From Meconema thalassinum (lineage: Eukaryota; Arthropoda; Insecta; Orthoptera; Tettigoniidae), in assembly GCA_946902985.2 (NCBI GenBank), contig OX336393.1, forward strand, positions 48,359,348 through 48,423,347: a stretch of DNA of 64,000 nucleotides, given 5' to 3'. Every line of letters starts with the position of its first letter. Within the stretch, counting starts at the first letter, position 1. The position numbers and the translations under genes were made by a program. This document shows positions 22,310 to 33,842 of the stretch, piece after piece. Under the pieces are notes generated by a model, which saw only the letters and a program-made list of their open reading frames with translations, did not search any database and had not been told where the DNA came from.

Positions 22310-25300
22310 TTAGGTCTCGCGTGGCAAAGGAGCAATCATAGTGATTGGCCTGAGAAACTGGCCAGCAGAAGTCTGCAGTTTTACCACGCGAATCCTACCA
22401 TCTCTGCCAGGAAAGCACTCAACAATCCTACCCAAATTCCAATTTGGACTAGGGTCTTCCAAAAGGACCAAGTCCCCAATCTGAAGGTTAGAGCAGGAAA
22501 CACGCCATTTGCCACGCTGCTGAAGCAAACCGAGGTATTCCAACCTCCAGCGGCGCCAAAAATTGTTGCGCAAACTTTCAATTTTGCGCCAAGAAATGGC
22601 TAAAGAAGATGGAGAATTAGAATATAATAAAGATGGGGAGGCAGTCAATGGACCACCGATAAGAAAATGGCCCGGCGTTAATGGTAGAAGATCTGAAGGG
22701 TCGTTAGATAAGGGTGATAAAGGACGAGAATTAATTATGCCCTCAATAAAAATAATTAAGGAGTTAAACTCTTCATGAGATAGGGGGGTGTGGCCACAAA
22801 CACGTCTAAGGTGTTTCTTGGTGAGTTTCACACAAGACTCCCACCGTCCACCTTGATGGGGCGCATAAGGGGGGATGAAGTGCCACTTGAAATTTCTCTG
22901 GTGAGCATAATCAGTAATCCTTTCCAGCGCTGCATTTTGAGTAAGAGCTCTCTTAATTTGCTCAGAAGCTCCGATAAAATTTTTAGCATTGTCGAAGAAT
23001 ACTTCTGAAGGAAGCCCTCGGCGAGCAGAAAATCTGGCAAAAGCTGCCAAAAAATAAGCAGTAGAGGCGTTGGTAACTAGTTCTAAGTGTACTGCTCCGG
23101 TGACCATACATACAAACAGCGAAATATAGAGTTTTCCACAAATACATCTTTTGGCCTCAGGAGAATTTTTTCTGTAAACAAAAGGCCCGGAATAATCCAC
23201 CCCCGTAAAGGCAAAAGGTCTAGCAGGCGCAGATCTAAAGTTGGGAAGATCACCCATGAGCTGAGTGGTAATTTTAGGGTTGGATTTAAAACATGGAATG
23301 CACTTCCGGATAACAGAGGTAACTTCATGGACTCCGTTTATGGGCCAATACCTTTCCCGAATGATGGAAAGTAATGTACGGGTTCCAGCATGAAGATGCT
23401 GGTAATGATACTGACGAATGATTAGAGAAGTGACATGATGCTTTGAAGGAAGAATAATTGGGTGTTTTTTATCCTCAGAAAGATCAGCCAAAGATAAACG
23501 TCCTCCCACTCTTAATAAACCATCAGCATCCAAAAAGGGGGCGAGTGAGGATAGCCTACTCGATTTCTTGAGGGATTGACCTTGAGACAACACCTGACAT
23601 TCTTCAGAGAATATTTCTTGTTGAGTAAGCCATAAGATTTTTGTAGTGGCTAAACCTAATTCAGAAAGGGTTAAATATGGCTTAGGAAAAAGAGGTTGTT
23701 CTACCACAAAATATTTCCAACGAAGGAGATAAGCCATAACCCTCACCAATTTATGAAAAGAGGAATATCGCTGCAAGAGAAGGGGAGAGTCAGAAACGAA
23801 AAGAGAAGATCCAGTAATCTTACCAACATCTGGCAAGTCTGATAATTCCGGAAGAGGAAAATTTGGCCAAGCGGAAGGTTCTTGTAGAAGCCAAGAAGGA
23901 CCGTGCCAGTATAATGTCAGGTTAGCCAACATAAGAGGGGAACATCCCCGAGAGATGACATCTGCAGGATTCTCCTTGCCAGATACATGATGCCATTGTT
24001 CAAAGTTAGACAATTGTTGTATTTTGGACACTCTATTAGCTACAAACACCTGCCAATGCGAGGAGGGTTTGGCAATCCATGCCAACGTGATGGCTGAGTC
24101 ACTCCAAAAGTAAGTTTTGCTAAATCGGATTTTCAAAGATTGGCGGATTTTGACCGATAATTCAACCGCCAGAAGAGCAGCACAAAGTTCCAGTCGTGGC
24201 AAGGATAAGGATTTAAGAGGAGCCACCTTTGACTTAGCGCAAATTAAATTGGAAAAGAAATATGACTGGTCAAAATTGCGGCAAACAATATACGCACAAC
24301 ACCCATAAGCTTTCAATGAGCTATCGGCAAAGATGTGAAGTTCATATCCTCCACAGGAGGGAAAGTGAATAATCACTCGCGGGATAATGACATTGGAGAG
24401 ATCTTCCAAGCTATTTCTATAAGAAATCCAATTTTTTTTCAACTCGGAAGGAACTGGTTCATCCCAACCAGTTTTCAAGGACCAAAGGTCTTGCATGAAA
24501 AGTTTTGCGGTGACGATAATTGGCGCCAAAAATTGGAGAGGATCAAATATTTTTGCAATCTCAGACAAAATTTGCCGCTTAGTTTGCGGTTTGATGTCAC
24601 TGAGATTAATTTTGAAAAAGAAAAAATCCTTTTGAGGACTCCAATAGATGCCTAAGGTTTTGATAGAATTACTTTCTTGAAGAAGCTCTACTGAGTCGTT
24701 ATAGACTGAAGTTAATGGAAATTTGGAAAGAAATTCTTCCGAATTAGAGTTCCACTTGCACAAGGAAAATCCGCCTCCCAAAAGCAAAGCTGTCAAATCT
24801 TTAGAGACCTGTAGTGTTTCAGATACTGACTCAAATGAATGAAGAAAATCGTCAACGTAAAATGATGATTTTAACACTTCAGAAGCCTTAGGAGAATACA
24901 ACGGGCCATCCTGTTCAGCAAGTAATTTCAACGTACGTATGGCTAGAAAAGCAGAGGGCTTTAGTCCATAGGTTAAGGTTTTTAGCCGAAAAATCTTGAC
25001 AGGTTTAGTAGGCTCGTCGCGCCAAAGAATTCTCTGAAGGTCGCACTGTTGTTGATCGACCAAAATCTGCCTATACATTTGCTTGATATCAGATATCACT
25101 GCGATAGGGAACAAGCGAAAATTCATCAAGACAGAAGAAATGTCAGATTGAATAGGAGGGCCTGATAATAATGTGTCATTCAGAGAAGTACCATTGGCAT
25201 CCAAAGCAGAGCCATTAAAGACAACCCTTATGTTTTCCTTTAAAATCTCATTCTTCCAAACTGGATGATGATTGAGGTGAATGACTTCAGATGGGGTATA

Positions 25301-26803
25301 AGAAGCCTCATCTTTCTTGGTAACAACCTCCATGTGATCAAGTGCCTCATATTCCTCCATAAACGTGGAGTATTGAGCTTTAACAACAGGGTCACGTTTA
25401 AATTTGTTTTCCACAGCATAGAGTGCTCTAAGAGCCCTAGGGTGTGTTTCAAATAAAAGAGGTGGATTATCCACTCGGGGCATTGTTACAACAAATCTAC
25501 CCTCTGAATTGCGTTTGGTTGTTTCACGAAACAGTTTTTCACACATTTCATTTTCAACCGAGGAAGGTGAAACTGAATCTATAGTTTCGATTTTCCAAAA
25601 TCTTTCTAAGTTATAATCGAGACTTGTATTGACAAAATGACATTGAGAGAAATTTTGAAACGACTTACGAGGGACCTGACCCGTTACTAACCAACCTAGC
25701 TTGGTATGATGAACAAACACTCCAGGTGATATTTTAACCTTAGAGCTAAGGAGACATTGCCAAAATACTTGGGCACTGAGAAGCATGTCTACCGGGGCGC
25801 TCGTATTAAATGTTGGGTCCGCCAACTGAATGTTATGAGGAAATTGCCACTTTCTAATTTCAAAAGAAGTACTAGGGGTATTACTGCCAATAGTATCAAT
25901 GGCAAGGCAATTCAACTGAAATGTTGTGTTAGAATTAACAGCATCTTTGATGTGAACACGAACAAAATGCAAAGATTTAACATTGCTATTGTTAATACCG
26001 GTAACCTGAATTAATGTAGGTTGCTTGGGAAGACCAAGTTTCTTAATGAGACGCTCACTTATGAAGTCATGGGTGGCGGCATTATCCAATAGGGCACGTG
26101 CTTCAAGCCATCTACCAGAAGAGTCTTGAACTTTTATTAACACGGTTGATAGTAGCACCTGGGAACTACGAATTGAGCTAGAGCTCTGAGTATAAGATTG
26201 CGCATTAGCTCCTGGGGATGCATCTTTAGAACATCCAGGGGAAGGAGCCTGACGTGGCTTTTCAAACCTATGAAGCAAGGTATGATGTTGAGCCTTGCAA
26301 TGGGAGCAAGTATTTTTAGATAAGCAATCAGGCACCATATGCCTAGTTGACAAACAGTTATAGCAATATCTTTTTTGAGCTATTAATTTGCGTCTTTCAT
26401 CGGTAGAAAGGGCTTTAAAGGCAACGCAGGAATATAACCTGTGAGGTGCTTTACAGAGAATACAATCCGTTGAGTTATGCTGAACAGTAAAGACAGCAGA
26501 TTTGTTTATTTTGGCACCGACTGGTTTCACAACATTAGATTTGTTGTCTGCACTTCCTGACATATGACAGGCTACGGCTGACAAAACCTGACATCTATTA
26601 TTCATAAACGTAAGCAATGAGCCATAAGTATATGAAGTGTCATTTGTTAATTCCCTTTCCCATGCCTTTAAAGTTGATGAATCAAATTTAGAAGTAACCA
26701 AGTGAACTAAGAATAGATCCCAGTGCTCGACCGGTTGATTCAACCGTGCCAATGCTCTGACGTGTAGTTGGACCGTGTCACTTAAGGCTCGCAGTGTTGA
26801 CAA
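22310..26803 (-). pseudogene. BEL/Pao Gag C-terminal part plus Pol (protease, RT, RNase H, integrase)
   Basis: This 1497-residue frame would supply capsid maturation, cDNA synthesis and integration in cytoplasmic particles. In order: Cys/His motifs CYNCLSTRHMVPDC and CSHCKAQHHTLLH (near residues 145-175), an aspartic protease site LLDNAATHDF (near 238), RT with VVFNGSALD and YVDDF (near 650), RNase H ELHIFADSSLKAYG (near 840), an H/C-type integrase N-terminus, and the integrase core with GVDYSGPF (near 1200), FFDNAKNF (near 1270) and GGRWES (near 1320), the D,D,E triad. A C-terminal LTPGHFLIG block and a DLVLL barrel-like end follow. Length and order fit the BEL/Pao family. The methionine at 26803 is internal; the frame is continuous with the Gag part upstream apart from one TAG. 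Confidence 0.9.
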
Positions 26804-26875
26804 GCTGTCAGCTCGTAATGCGGGCAGGTTAAATAAGGCTTGAATGTGCCTCTGTAAACATAATTTTTCATTGCC

Positions 26876-27472
26876 CTAACGGCCTTTAAGAAGCTCGATA
26901 GCAATGTTATAGTTTTCTCCTGTTAAGGGAAGTTCTCTTATAAGTTGAAGGGGTGGCCCCTGCAAAATGGATTTTAAGTAATGAAATTTCTGAATTTCCG
27001 GAAGTGTGGCATTATTATGTACTAATGAACTGAACAATTCAAAGAATGATTGCCACATCTCTTCCTTTCCTGAAAAATGCGGAATTTCAATTTTAGGTAG
27101 CAATGGTTTGATACCATTCCCATGGTCGCTAATTCTTCCTTGAGTTTCCTCTACCTTCAACGCCAGGGTCAAAGTTCTTACTAATGCCACAGCCTGAGCG
27201 TGTGTATCAAAGTAATTACTCTCTACTTCTTCCCTATCTGATTGATGTTCTGGACTTTTGATTTCAATTTCAAGTTGCACGAGATCATATTTCTCGTACG
27301 CCTGTTCAAAAGCTTTTAAACGCTGAGATATAATATCAAGATTTTGTTCCTCTTTCGGTAGAGTGGCTAGATATTTTTGAAAACGGGTAAGTTGACCTTT
27401 GTAGGCCGCCCGAGAGTTTAACAGTTTATCGTCTATTATTACTGGCATGGCTGGGAAGTTGGAATAACTCAC
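26876..27472 (-). pseudogene. BEL/Pao Gag N-terminal part, ending at an internal amber codon
   Basis: A 198-residue frame with a charged helical N-terminus and the Gag block IEIPHFSGKEEMWQSFFELF, EIQKFHYLKSILQG and NYNIAIELLKGR. It ends at TAG (26876-26878); translation past it in the same phase gives GNEKLCLQRHIQALFNLP, the expected continuation, where family members usually have Tyr at the stop position. So gag-pol was one reading frame and a single base change split it. ATG at 27472 is a reasonable start, since it follows the primer-binding region by about 230 bases. Confidence 0.85.
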
Positions 27473-27639
27473 CTACCAAAGCTGCTTGCGGCACCAGACG
27501 GACCTGCTTTCCAGAAAGAAACCAGTTATGGAGTAAGCTGGGATTGTCTCCGCTTTCCCGCAGATCTCCTGCGCTAGCCACGATATACTGAAATGTATAA
27601 GGCAAATATTAGATTACACAAGTTCTGTTTTTTTTTTGG

Positions 27640-27698
27640 AATAGAATTTGTGGTCTCAGAATAAAGGTTCTGGGTTCGATCCCGGGTTTGAGGTACCA
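27640..27698 (-). promoter_or_regulatory. Primer-binding site of the BEL/Pao element
   Basis: Directly inside the 5' LTR the plus strand ends with GGTTTGAGGTACCA and is preceded by GGGTTCGATCCC, i.e. the T-loop and 3' CCA end of a tRNA. On the element strand this is TGGTACCTCAAACC, the complement of a tRNA 3' end, which primes minus-strand synthesis. The similarity to tRNA extends beyond the usual 18 bases into the T arm. I did not identify the tRNA isoacceptor. Confidence 0.7.
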
Positions 27699-28867
27699 TG
27701 GAAAAGGGGTGAGTAGTTAGCACCCCTAACTGGGAAAAGGGGGATTGGGATTCGGGCACACAGTGAAATTTAAAGAGTGATGAGGAAGAGACCAAATATT
27801 GATAACCAAGGTTTGATACATTTATTTGATTTGTGAAGTAATAACAAACATTTTCATTTAGAAGAATAATTAAAAGAAGCTAATAAAAAATGCAAGGTTT
27901 CTCCAGGAAACTTAGAATGAAGAAGAATTATAATAAAAATGCATAAAAAGGCCATATAAAGGCGATTAAAAAAGTATGTTTAAGAAAAATATCTAAAAAC
28001 AAGCAAGAAGCAAGAAAAAAGGCTTAGCCTTGAAAAATGTATAAACCAAGTGAAGGTAGTACACGTTACCAATAATTCGATACTTTGGTACTTAGTATTT
28101 GGCCCGCAGGAAGCGGGTTGTGATCCAAACGAAGGCTTCCTCTAAGCTGCCTCGGCATGCGTTCTGAGAAAAATGGATGGTGGCTCCATTGGCGAATTGC
28201 ACCCCGCAGGAACAGACCTCTTGGTAATGATCTGTCCGGCGGTGACAATCAATTGTAGTTTCTCATCGCCAAGTTGTAGTGAGCTAGCGGGCTGACTTAG
28301 TTGCTGAGGTGAAGGTCGTTGACTCATGCCTAGCCCAGCATGACAGAGTCCGAGTGATGAAGCATGCCGCCTGGCAAGGTTCCAGCCACTCAATGTTTAC
28401 TAACAGGGCCTTCCCAAGAAGGACCTTGCTGTGGAACGGCAGGCAGCCGTGGTCAGACTGGTTCAAGCAGGTGGATGTAGACAAGGCCGCAGAACGGCGA
28501 AGCGGAGAATTTATAGTGGAAATGACGACAGCGCGTCGAACAATCCAGAATGAAGGCGGGGCGTCAAACAGCCAATCAGCGCACAGCCCAAGCACATTGC
28601 GACGGTTGCCGCTGAGATGAGCACAGTACCTCATGAAAAAGTGTGACAGTATGGTGCGTCTAGAAAGACACTTCAGAAAAAGGTGAGTTGACAAGAATAA
28701 TAAAGAACAACAATTCAAATGAAACGTAAGTTAAGTAAATAATCAGAACACCGTGTTCATACTGCAATTATAACGGAAAAAAAATAATGGGGCAAAATTG
28801 AACAAGTGTTTCAAACCGTGCGGGAAACATAGCCACAAAAAAAACATTCGCAAAAGCGATCACTGTG

Positions 28868-29490
28868 TGTCGCAAACGTGGGCACAGCGGAGAAAGGGAC
28901 AGACACTGCCCACATATCTGTTAGGCAGGTTGCTGTGGTGTCTCGTCTTGTATGGTGTGAATAGCAGCCAAATGCAATGGCGCGTCGACAGGACGTTCAC
29001 TCCAAATATGAGGTGCGTGCGACAATCCGATTCCTATGGGCCTAAAGGAAGAATTGCACTGACATTTATCGTGAAATTAGTGCTGTGTATCGGGAGCGGG
29101 CCATTTCCCGGCAAGGGATCGTAAAGTGGTGTCAGCAATTCGAAGCCGGACGCACGGATATCATGGACGAATATCGCTAGGGCAGTCCCGCAACGTCCAG
29201 GACCCGTGCAAATGTCAACAGTGTGAATGCGATCATTAGACAGAACGGTGGTCGACATTCCCAGACCGATAAGGAGGTGAAGGCCGCTGTCTCCGTGTGG
29301 TTGCAGAACGCTGGAGGAACTTTCTATGCATGCGGCATCGACAAGTTGGTTGTGCGTTCGCAGAAATATTTGGAATCTCTTGGAAACTATGTGGAAAAGT
29401 GACGTTACATTGTATGTCGTTACAGGCGTCTTGCTGTTGTGTAGGTGGTGTAATAAATGGCCATTACTGGAAAGTGCAACTTATTTTTTG
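28868..29490 (+). pseudogene. Mariner transposase remnant (N- and C-terminal pieces)
   Basis: Across shifting frames one reads traces such as AKGRIALTFIVK, RQGIVKWCQQFEAGRTDIMD and NVNSVNAIIRQN, typical of a mariner N-terminal helix-turn-helix region, then directly SQTDKEVKAAVSVW, FYACGIDKLVVRSQKYLE and GNYVEK, typical of its C-terminus. The whole DD34D catalytic core is absent, the junction lying near 29250. Such internally deleted copies can only be moved by transposase from elsewhere. Confidence 0.7.
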
Positions 29491-29503
29491 ATCTGCCCTC
29501 GTA

Positions 29504-30299
29504 ATAAATAGTAACTGAAATGGATAAACGTATTGAAGTCCAACCGATTCATGCATAAACATCCAGGATGTGAAATGTTAAGGGGTTTGTGTCCCTTTTT
29601 ACTACTGCGGCTTTAAAATGACCTGGAACTTAAAGGACGCAAAATATGAACTGTGAGAGTGACTGAGAAGAAACTTTATCGTGTTGTAAGCCATTTTTAA
29701 CATATTTTCATGTATGACAAAATAGGCTTATGCGATCACCTTCTGACCGTGTATGTAGGCTATATATGTCTGTGTGTGTGTTGAGTGTAGATAGTGACGA
29801 AGACAACTGCACTCACTAGGACACGCAAGACTGTAGCCTCTAAAATATAACCTGAATTGACAATTTAACTACAATCACATATTCACTCTAAACAAGCAAG
29901 TTTGGAGATCAATCACCACTTTCACCACAAAACATCACATAGACTATATCTAACAAATATTGACGAGTTGAACTTTCTCAACTAATAGTGCAACTAAAGA
30001 ATTGTACATATTGAAAATAATTTCAGCCATACTTCCAGACATAAACATTTTGTAGCCTAAGGGTAATGGATCTGATGATGATCGCTTGACGATCGAAACT
30101 GGTCATCAAAGTGTATTTATTAATCTCATGTAAATTGTTTTCAGGATTAGGGAATAACTCATCTCATTTGGGTACAATCGTGTTGACCGACTGAAAAGCA
30201 CCAAACTTTCGTTTACTAAGGCAACACTGAAAATGCCTTCAAACACCATAACTACACAGTTCCTTGTGAAACATCATAGTAAAGTGCCTGAGCTGTGTG
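29504..30299. other. Unassigned sequence with a family R repeat
   Basis: No coding signature. The part at 30105-30245 is a family R copy; 30065-30105 carries GATGATGATCGCTTGACGAT, a phrase common in arthropod interspersed repeats. Confidence 0.4.
30105..30245 (-). repeat. Dispersed repeat family R, copy
   Basis: Minus strand carries GCTTTTCAGTCGGTCAACAC, GATTGTACCCAAATGAGATG and ACATGAGATTAATAAATA, as at 60215-60312. Confidence 0.65.
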
Positions 30300-31100
30300 A
30301 GTGAGTAGACTGCATACAAGATCTACCCACTCGTACTTAATGAGAAGGGAAGACGCCCCACTTTGTACCTGTGGTGCCGTGTTCACCGTGGCCCACATAT
30401 TAACCCAGTGTGTGTATCTTGCTGATCTACGACGAAACCTTGGTTTGCAGATGACACTCAAACGTACAGGGACTTTTTTTTAATATGTGATGGGGATTTT
30501 CGCTCGCCCACGTTGCGAGCCTGTCCCCCGCTAAGCACTTAGCCGTAATGCGGCGCACGCCCGGCACTGAGTCATTGAGTATAGCAATTTGGTACTTACC
30601 TAATCGACAGCTGGTGTTGAAAATGTTCAACATTCACTGCTACAAATCGCTGGCACCTCTTTAGGAAATTGTCATTTACTTTCTGAAGTTCCTCAGCACC
30701 GATTAACTCCATTTCACACTATAAATGAGCTTAAAGACTGTATTTCATCTGAAATAGAGAAAATCGGTGCTGAGGAACTTCAGAAAGTGAATGCCAATTT
30801 CATAAAGATGTGCGGCAGCGATGTTTAGCAGTGAGTGGCGAACATTTTCAGCACCAGCTGTGAACTAGGTAAGTACAAATTCCTATACTCAATGACTCAG
30901 TGCCGGGCGTGCGCCGCATTACGGCATAGTGCTTGGCGGGAGACAGGGTTGCAACGTGGGCGAGCGGGCGAGCGAACATCCCCGTCACATGTAAAACAAA
31001 GTTCCTGTAGCCGATGACGCGGTGGCTGCTGATCTCATCATCCGCTTTATAAGTGAGAGTGGGTTAGGGCCAGCAATCTAAATTTACAAGTGGCTATTGA
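30300..31100 (+). pseudogene. LINE-C C-terminal fragment, split by a palindrome
   Basis: The frame at 30301-30465 reads THSYLMRREDAPLCTCG and FTVAHILTQC, the zinc-binding CxxC...H...C tail found after the RNase H or RT domain of jockey/R1/I-type LINEs. After the palindrome (30466-31011) the text DAVAADLIIRFISESGL follows, which suits the end of the same protein. Nothing else of the element is present. Clade unresolved. Confidence 0.55.
30466..31011. mobile_element. Palindromic (foldback) element inside LINE-C
   Basis: Arms of about 250 bases (30466-30716 and 30750-31011) are imperfect reverse complements around a loop of about 33 bases. Both arms contain GGCGCACGCCCGGCACTGAG or its complement and CAGCTGGTG(T/C)TGAAAATG. 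Arm divergence of a few per cent indicates that the palindrome is not new. No flanking duplication could be fixed with certainty. Confidence 0.65.
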
Positions 31101-31166
31101 CTCAAAGACTTTCTTCTTCTTTGAATTTCTGATGTTTGTTTTCCCGTATTTTTTATATTATAATTA

Positions 31167-31873
31167 TTTTTAGCCTACTTTTCACATTTTGCAAAAATGA
31201 GGAAAACGTAGACATGAGATCGATCCGGGCAAATGTCTGTCTGTCTGTCCTTCTGTCTGTCTGGCCGTGTGTGTGTGTGTGTGTGTGTGTCCTATCAACT
31301 CCTAAACGGCTGCAACGATCGAAACCAAATTTGGTATGAGTAAAGATCTATACTTGAAAATCTCAACGCCATATTGGACAATGATGTCAGTGCTACCAAC
31401 TACGGAAAAACCAAAATTGAAATTTGAGCTCCATGTTGGATATCTTAGAAGGTATACATGGGAGCTATTCCAAACTTCGCACACATATTGATAATAATAT
31501 TTCAGTTTAATTTCCAGTTGGCCATACATGACAGTGTTGCCAAAATAATTCTAAGCCTGATGATAAGTCCAATTTTCAAATGCATATAACTTCTACACTA
31601 TCAACTGGATTTCAACCAAATTACGTATGTAATATATGTAGGCCTACATAAACAGATATGACTGAGCATATTCGTAAGAGCCAGCAGGGCTGCCAACTGT
31701 AGTGCTCTATTAGGCTACATTATGGCAGGTATATTTCGAATTAATTAGAAATGTCGATATTACCAACTTAATTTCGTCATTATTCTAGATAGGTCCATAT
31801 AGATTAATCATTGGCATGAATCTTAAATTTTAAGAAAGTAGGCTCTTTAGTCCGTCACGGTACTTCTTGTTAT
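31167..31873 (-). mobile_element. Family T element, subfamily B, short copy (B3)
   Basis: Read on the minus strand from 31873 it begins AACAAGAAGTACCGTGACGG, then GAGCCTACTTTCTTAAAATT, and ends with the CACA tract, GTCTACGTTTTCC and GTGAAAAGTAGGCTAAAAAT at 31167. It lacks two of the three internal units of B1 and B2. Confidence 0.7.
31265..31291. repeat. GT microsatellite
   Basis: GT dinucleotide run next to GTCTGTCTGTCTGTC, in the same relative position as the CA tracts of the other family T copies. Confidence 0.85.
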
Positions 31874-32087
31874 TTTTGTTTTATTATTCTTAGACAATTT
31901 TCTTAATTTATTCTAGATTTGTATAATTTAATCTGTGTTGGGAGGGTCAGATGGCGTTCATGGTCTGCGTCAACAAGCATGTCGCCCGTGTTCAGTTTCC
32001 ACGCACTGAATCTGAAGATTTGATATTTTCTTTAATTAAAATCTTTCAACTGGGATTTATGGGAATATTGAACTATCGAGGCTCGAA

Positions 32088-33842
32088 ATGAATCGTTTAT
32101 TTCAGAAAGGGGTCAAGTGACAAAATATGATAAATTGAGTTATTTGGGGGAACATCTTCTGTAGTGGTAGACGCATAACTCAGTGCAGAAAGGAGTCAAG
32201 TTCCGGTCTGTTATTACAGTGAGGTATTATGTTAAGGATTGCGGTTAGTGCGGAAAGGGCTCCAGGGACGCAGCTTGACTCGTTTCTGTTCTAATATTTC
32301 AACCCGTACTTCTTGTACCCTATGTCTAGTTTTGGCCTAGGATCTACAAACAGCTTCTGTTTCTTGTTCCCATCAATGTGAAGAAGACCTCTCTAACCTC
32401 CAGCCTTTACCTTGTAGGGTATGATAAGTTCTACAACGATATATTGCAATTGCCTACCACGGATACATAATGTGCTTTGGAGTTAGAAGACGTATAAATC
32501 AGTGTACAGTACTACCAACCTGATAATGTAGGACTATGGCTTTGACCTTTGACACTGATCAGGTTAAAAGAAGGTACCAGCCTTTTTTAAACAGGTTTCG
32601 TTAGTTACAATAATGGTTTTCTTGCATTAATAATGTTATCTAATACACATATAAATAAACTGTTTGGCATACAATTCATTTTCATTACGAAACCATAAAA
32701 CATTTCTCAGTTTTGCTAACAAAATATCCGCGTTCTACTTCTTTATTGCACAAAGGTGTCAAATACAATGTTTTAAAGTTGTATTTTTGCACGATACTGT
32801 AACATATTGGTTACAGGAGTTTGAAGTTGTATACCTCGCTTTACTGATGTCTTTTGTTATCATCCATTTTACTGTGTTTTCCTCCATCTCATTTTGCATG
32901 GCGTGGGATTTTGTTGGTTAGGAGTAAGTTATTTCAGTTGTTTGATGTATTTTCGTTCTTCTCACTTTTAGATTATAAGGGGGTGATTTCTTTAATGTAA
33001 AGCCTGGTTTATGTCATGTGAACGGGTTCGGATATTTGAATCTTTGGTTGGGACTGCTTCTATGTGGACTGGGTCATGGCGCTTGCAAGGAGTTAGGAAA
33101 CTATAGAAGAATTGCAAGATTGTTTGCTGCGGCTTTAGAACTAGTGGAGATCCGATGTACTAGAGAGGAACGAGGTCGTCTAGGAAAACGAAGATATATG
33201 AAGTTTTATTGTTTATTCCGAGAAGTGAACAATAAAGAGAGATATACTGAATTATGGTCTCGTGAAAAAGAAGGCCGGCAAAGGAAAGGTTATTGAATTT
33301 AAAAAGTTGGAGGTTATGAGATGCAGTCAGTTTACTACGTCGCTGAGGATTTGGATTCCTGTATGATGTATGTTGACGATAGCAGTCAAATGTGAACGAA
33401 TGTTATACAATAACAGTCTTCTTGAGGCAATCGTTATTCCAAAGGAGTTGGCATAAACCAGAGCTAAGTTTCCCAGTTATGAGTTTTTGTTGGTATCAAT
33501 TAAAAGTGTTATAGCATATATGTCAGAGCTACATCATTCATCTCTGATCCCTATACCACCACATGAGTAAGTCATAGATAAATCGTAATTATAATGTATA
33601 CTAAAGGTTGCCTATTAACCATTGATTCTGATTGTTACGACAATACCCGAATAAATAAAACGTTACAATACAAAAAAGTAAAGCAAATATAATTGTTGTT
33701 ATTACGTTTCAAATACACAGGCCCATTTGTGGTAAGTTTTTAAGAACCATCAAAAATTCTTTGTGTGAGATTTTAAGTTTTCTTTGTTTTTTCGAAATGG
33801 CATTTTTGTCACTTGACCCCTCTAAGAAATGAACCATTCAAA
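32088..33842. mobile_element. DNA transposon with about 36-bp TIRs, superfamily unassigned
   Basis: TGAATCGTTTATTTCAGAAA then GGGGTCAAGTGACAAAAT at 32088-32125 recurs inverted at 33803-33842 with a few differences. Related GGGTCAAG or GGAGTCAAG phrases lie just inside the left end (about 32190), suggesting subterminal binding sites. About 1.75 kb with no transposase motif that I recognise. Target duplication not resolved. Confidence 0.6.
33018..33296 (+). CDS. Small open frame of unknown nature inside the TIR element
   Basis: A 92-codon frame: a hydrophobic start (LWLGLLLCGLGHGACKEL) then a basic, charged half (TREERGRLGKRRYMKFYC, NNKERYTELW). The hydrophobic start could pass for a signal segment, but length and context argue for chance or a captured fragment. 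I do not recognise it. It lies between the TIRs of the 32088-33842 element, not next to any promoter-like sequence that I can defend. Confidence 0.2.
   Translation: MNGFGYLNLWLGLLLCGLGHGACKELGNYRRIARLFAAALELVEIRCTREERGRLGKRRYMKFYCLFREVNNKERYTELWSREKEGRQRKGY

Larger units (their letters stand above)
21102..28862 (-). mobile_element. BEL/Pao LTR retrotransposon, nearly intact
   Basis: A 7761-base element on the minus strand with 1164-base direct LTRs that begin TG and end CA, and a perfect 5-base duplication CTGTG at 21097-21101 and 28863-28867. The internal region codes Gag and Pol of BEL/Pao type in one frame with one TAG. The LTRs differ at only three positions that I could see, so insertion was recent relative to the surrounding decayed elements. 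No envelope-like frame lies between the Pol end (22310) and the 3' LTR. Confidence 0.9.
21049..29501 (+). mobile_element. Internally deleted mariner element, interrupted by a BEL/Pao retrotransposon
   Basis: The outer parts 21049-21101 and 28868-29501 join into a mariner of about 687 bases. The ends are inverted repeats sharing GATCAAAAA(G/A)(T/A)TAGTTGCAC-type sequence (21056 onward; reverse near 29470-29495), flanked by TA dinucleotides at 21047-21048 and 29502-29503, the standard mariner duplication. Traces of the transposase N- and C-termini remain, but the catalytic core is deleted. The retrotransposon sits in the mariner leader. Confidence 0.8.

Noticed and set aside
26876..26878. Programmed amber readthrough between Gag and Pol
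   Set aside because: The TAG lies within the Gag block where relatives have a sense codon, far upstream of the protease; a mutation is simpler.
27650..27698. tRNA 3' half with CCA, read first as a tRNA or SINE fragment
   Set aside because: It touches the LTR exactly where a primer-binding site must be, and on the element strand it starts TGG; the PBS explanation is better.
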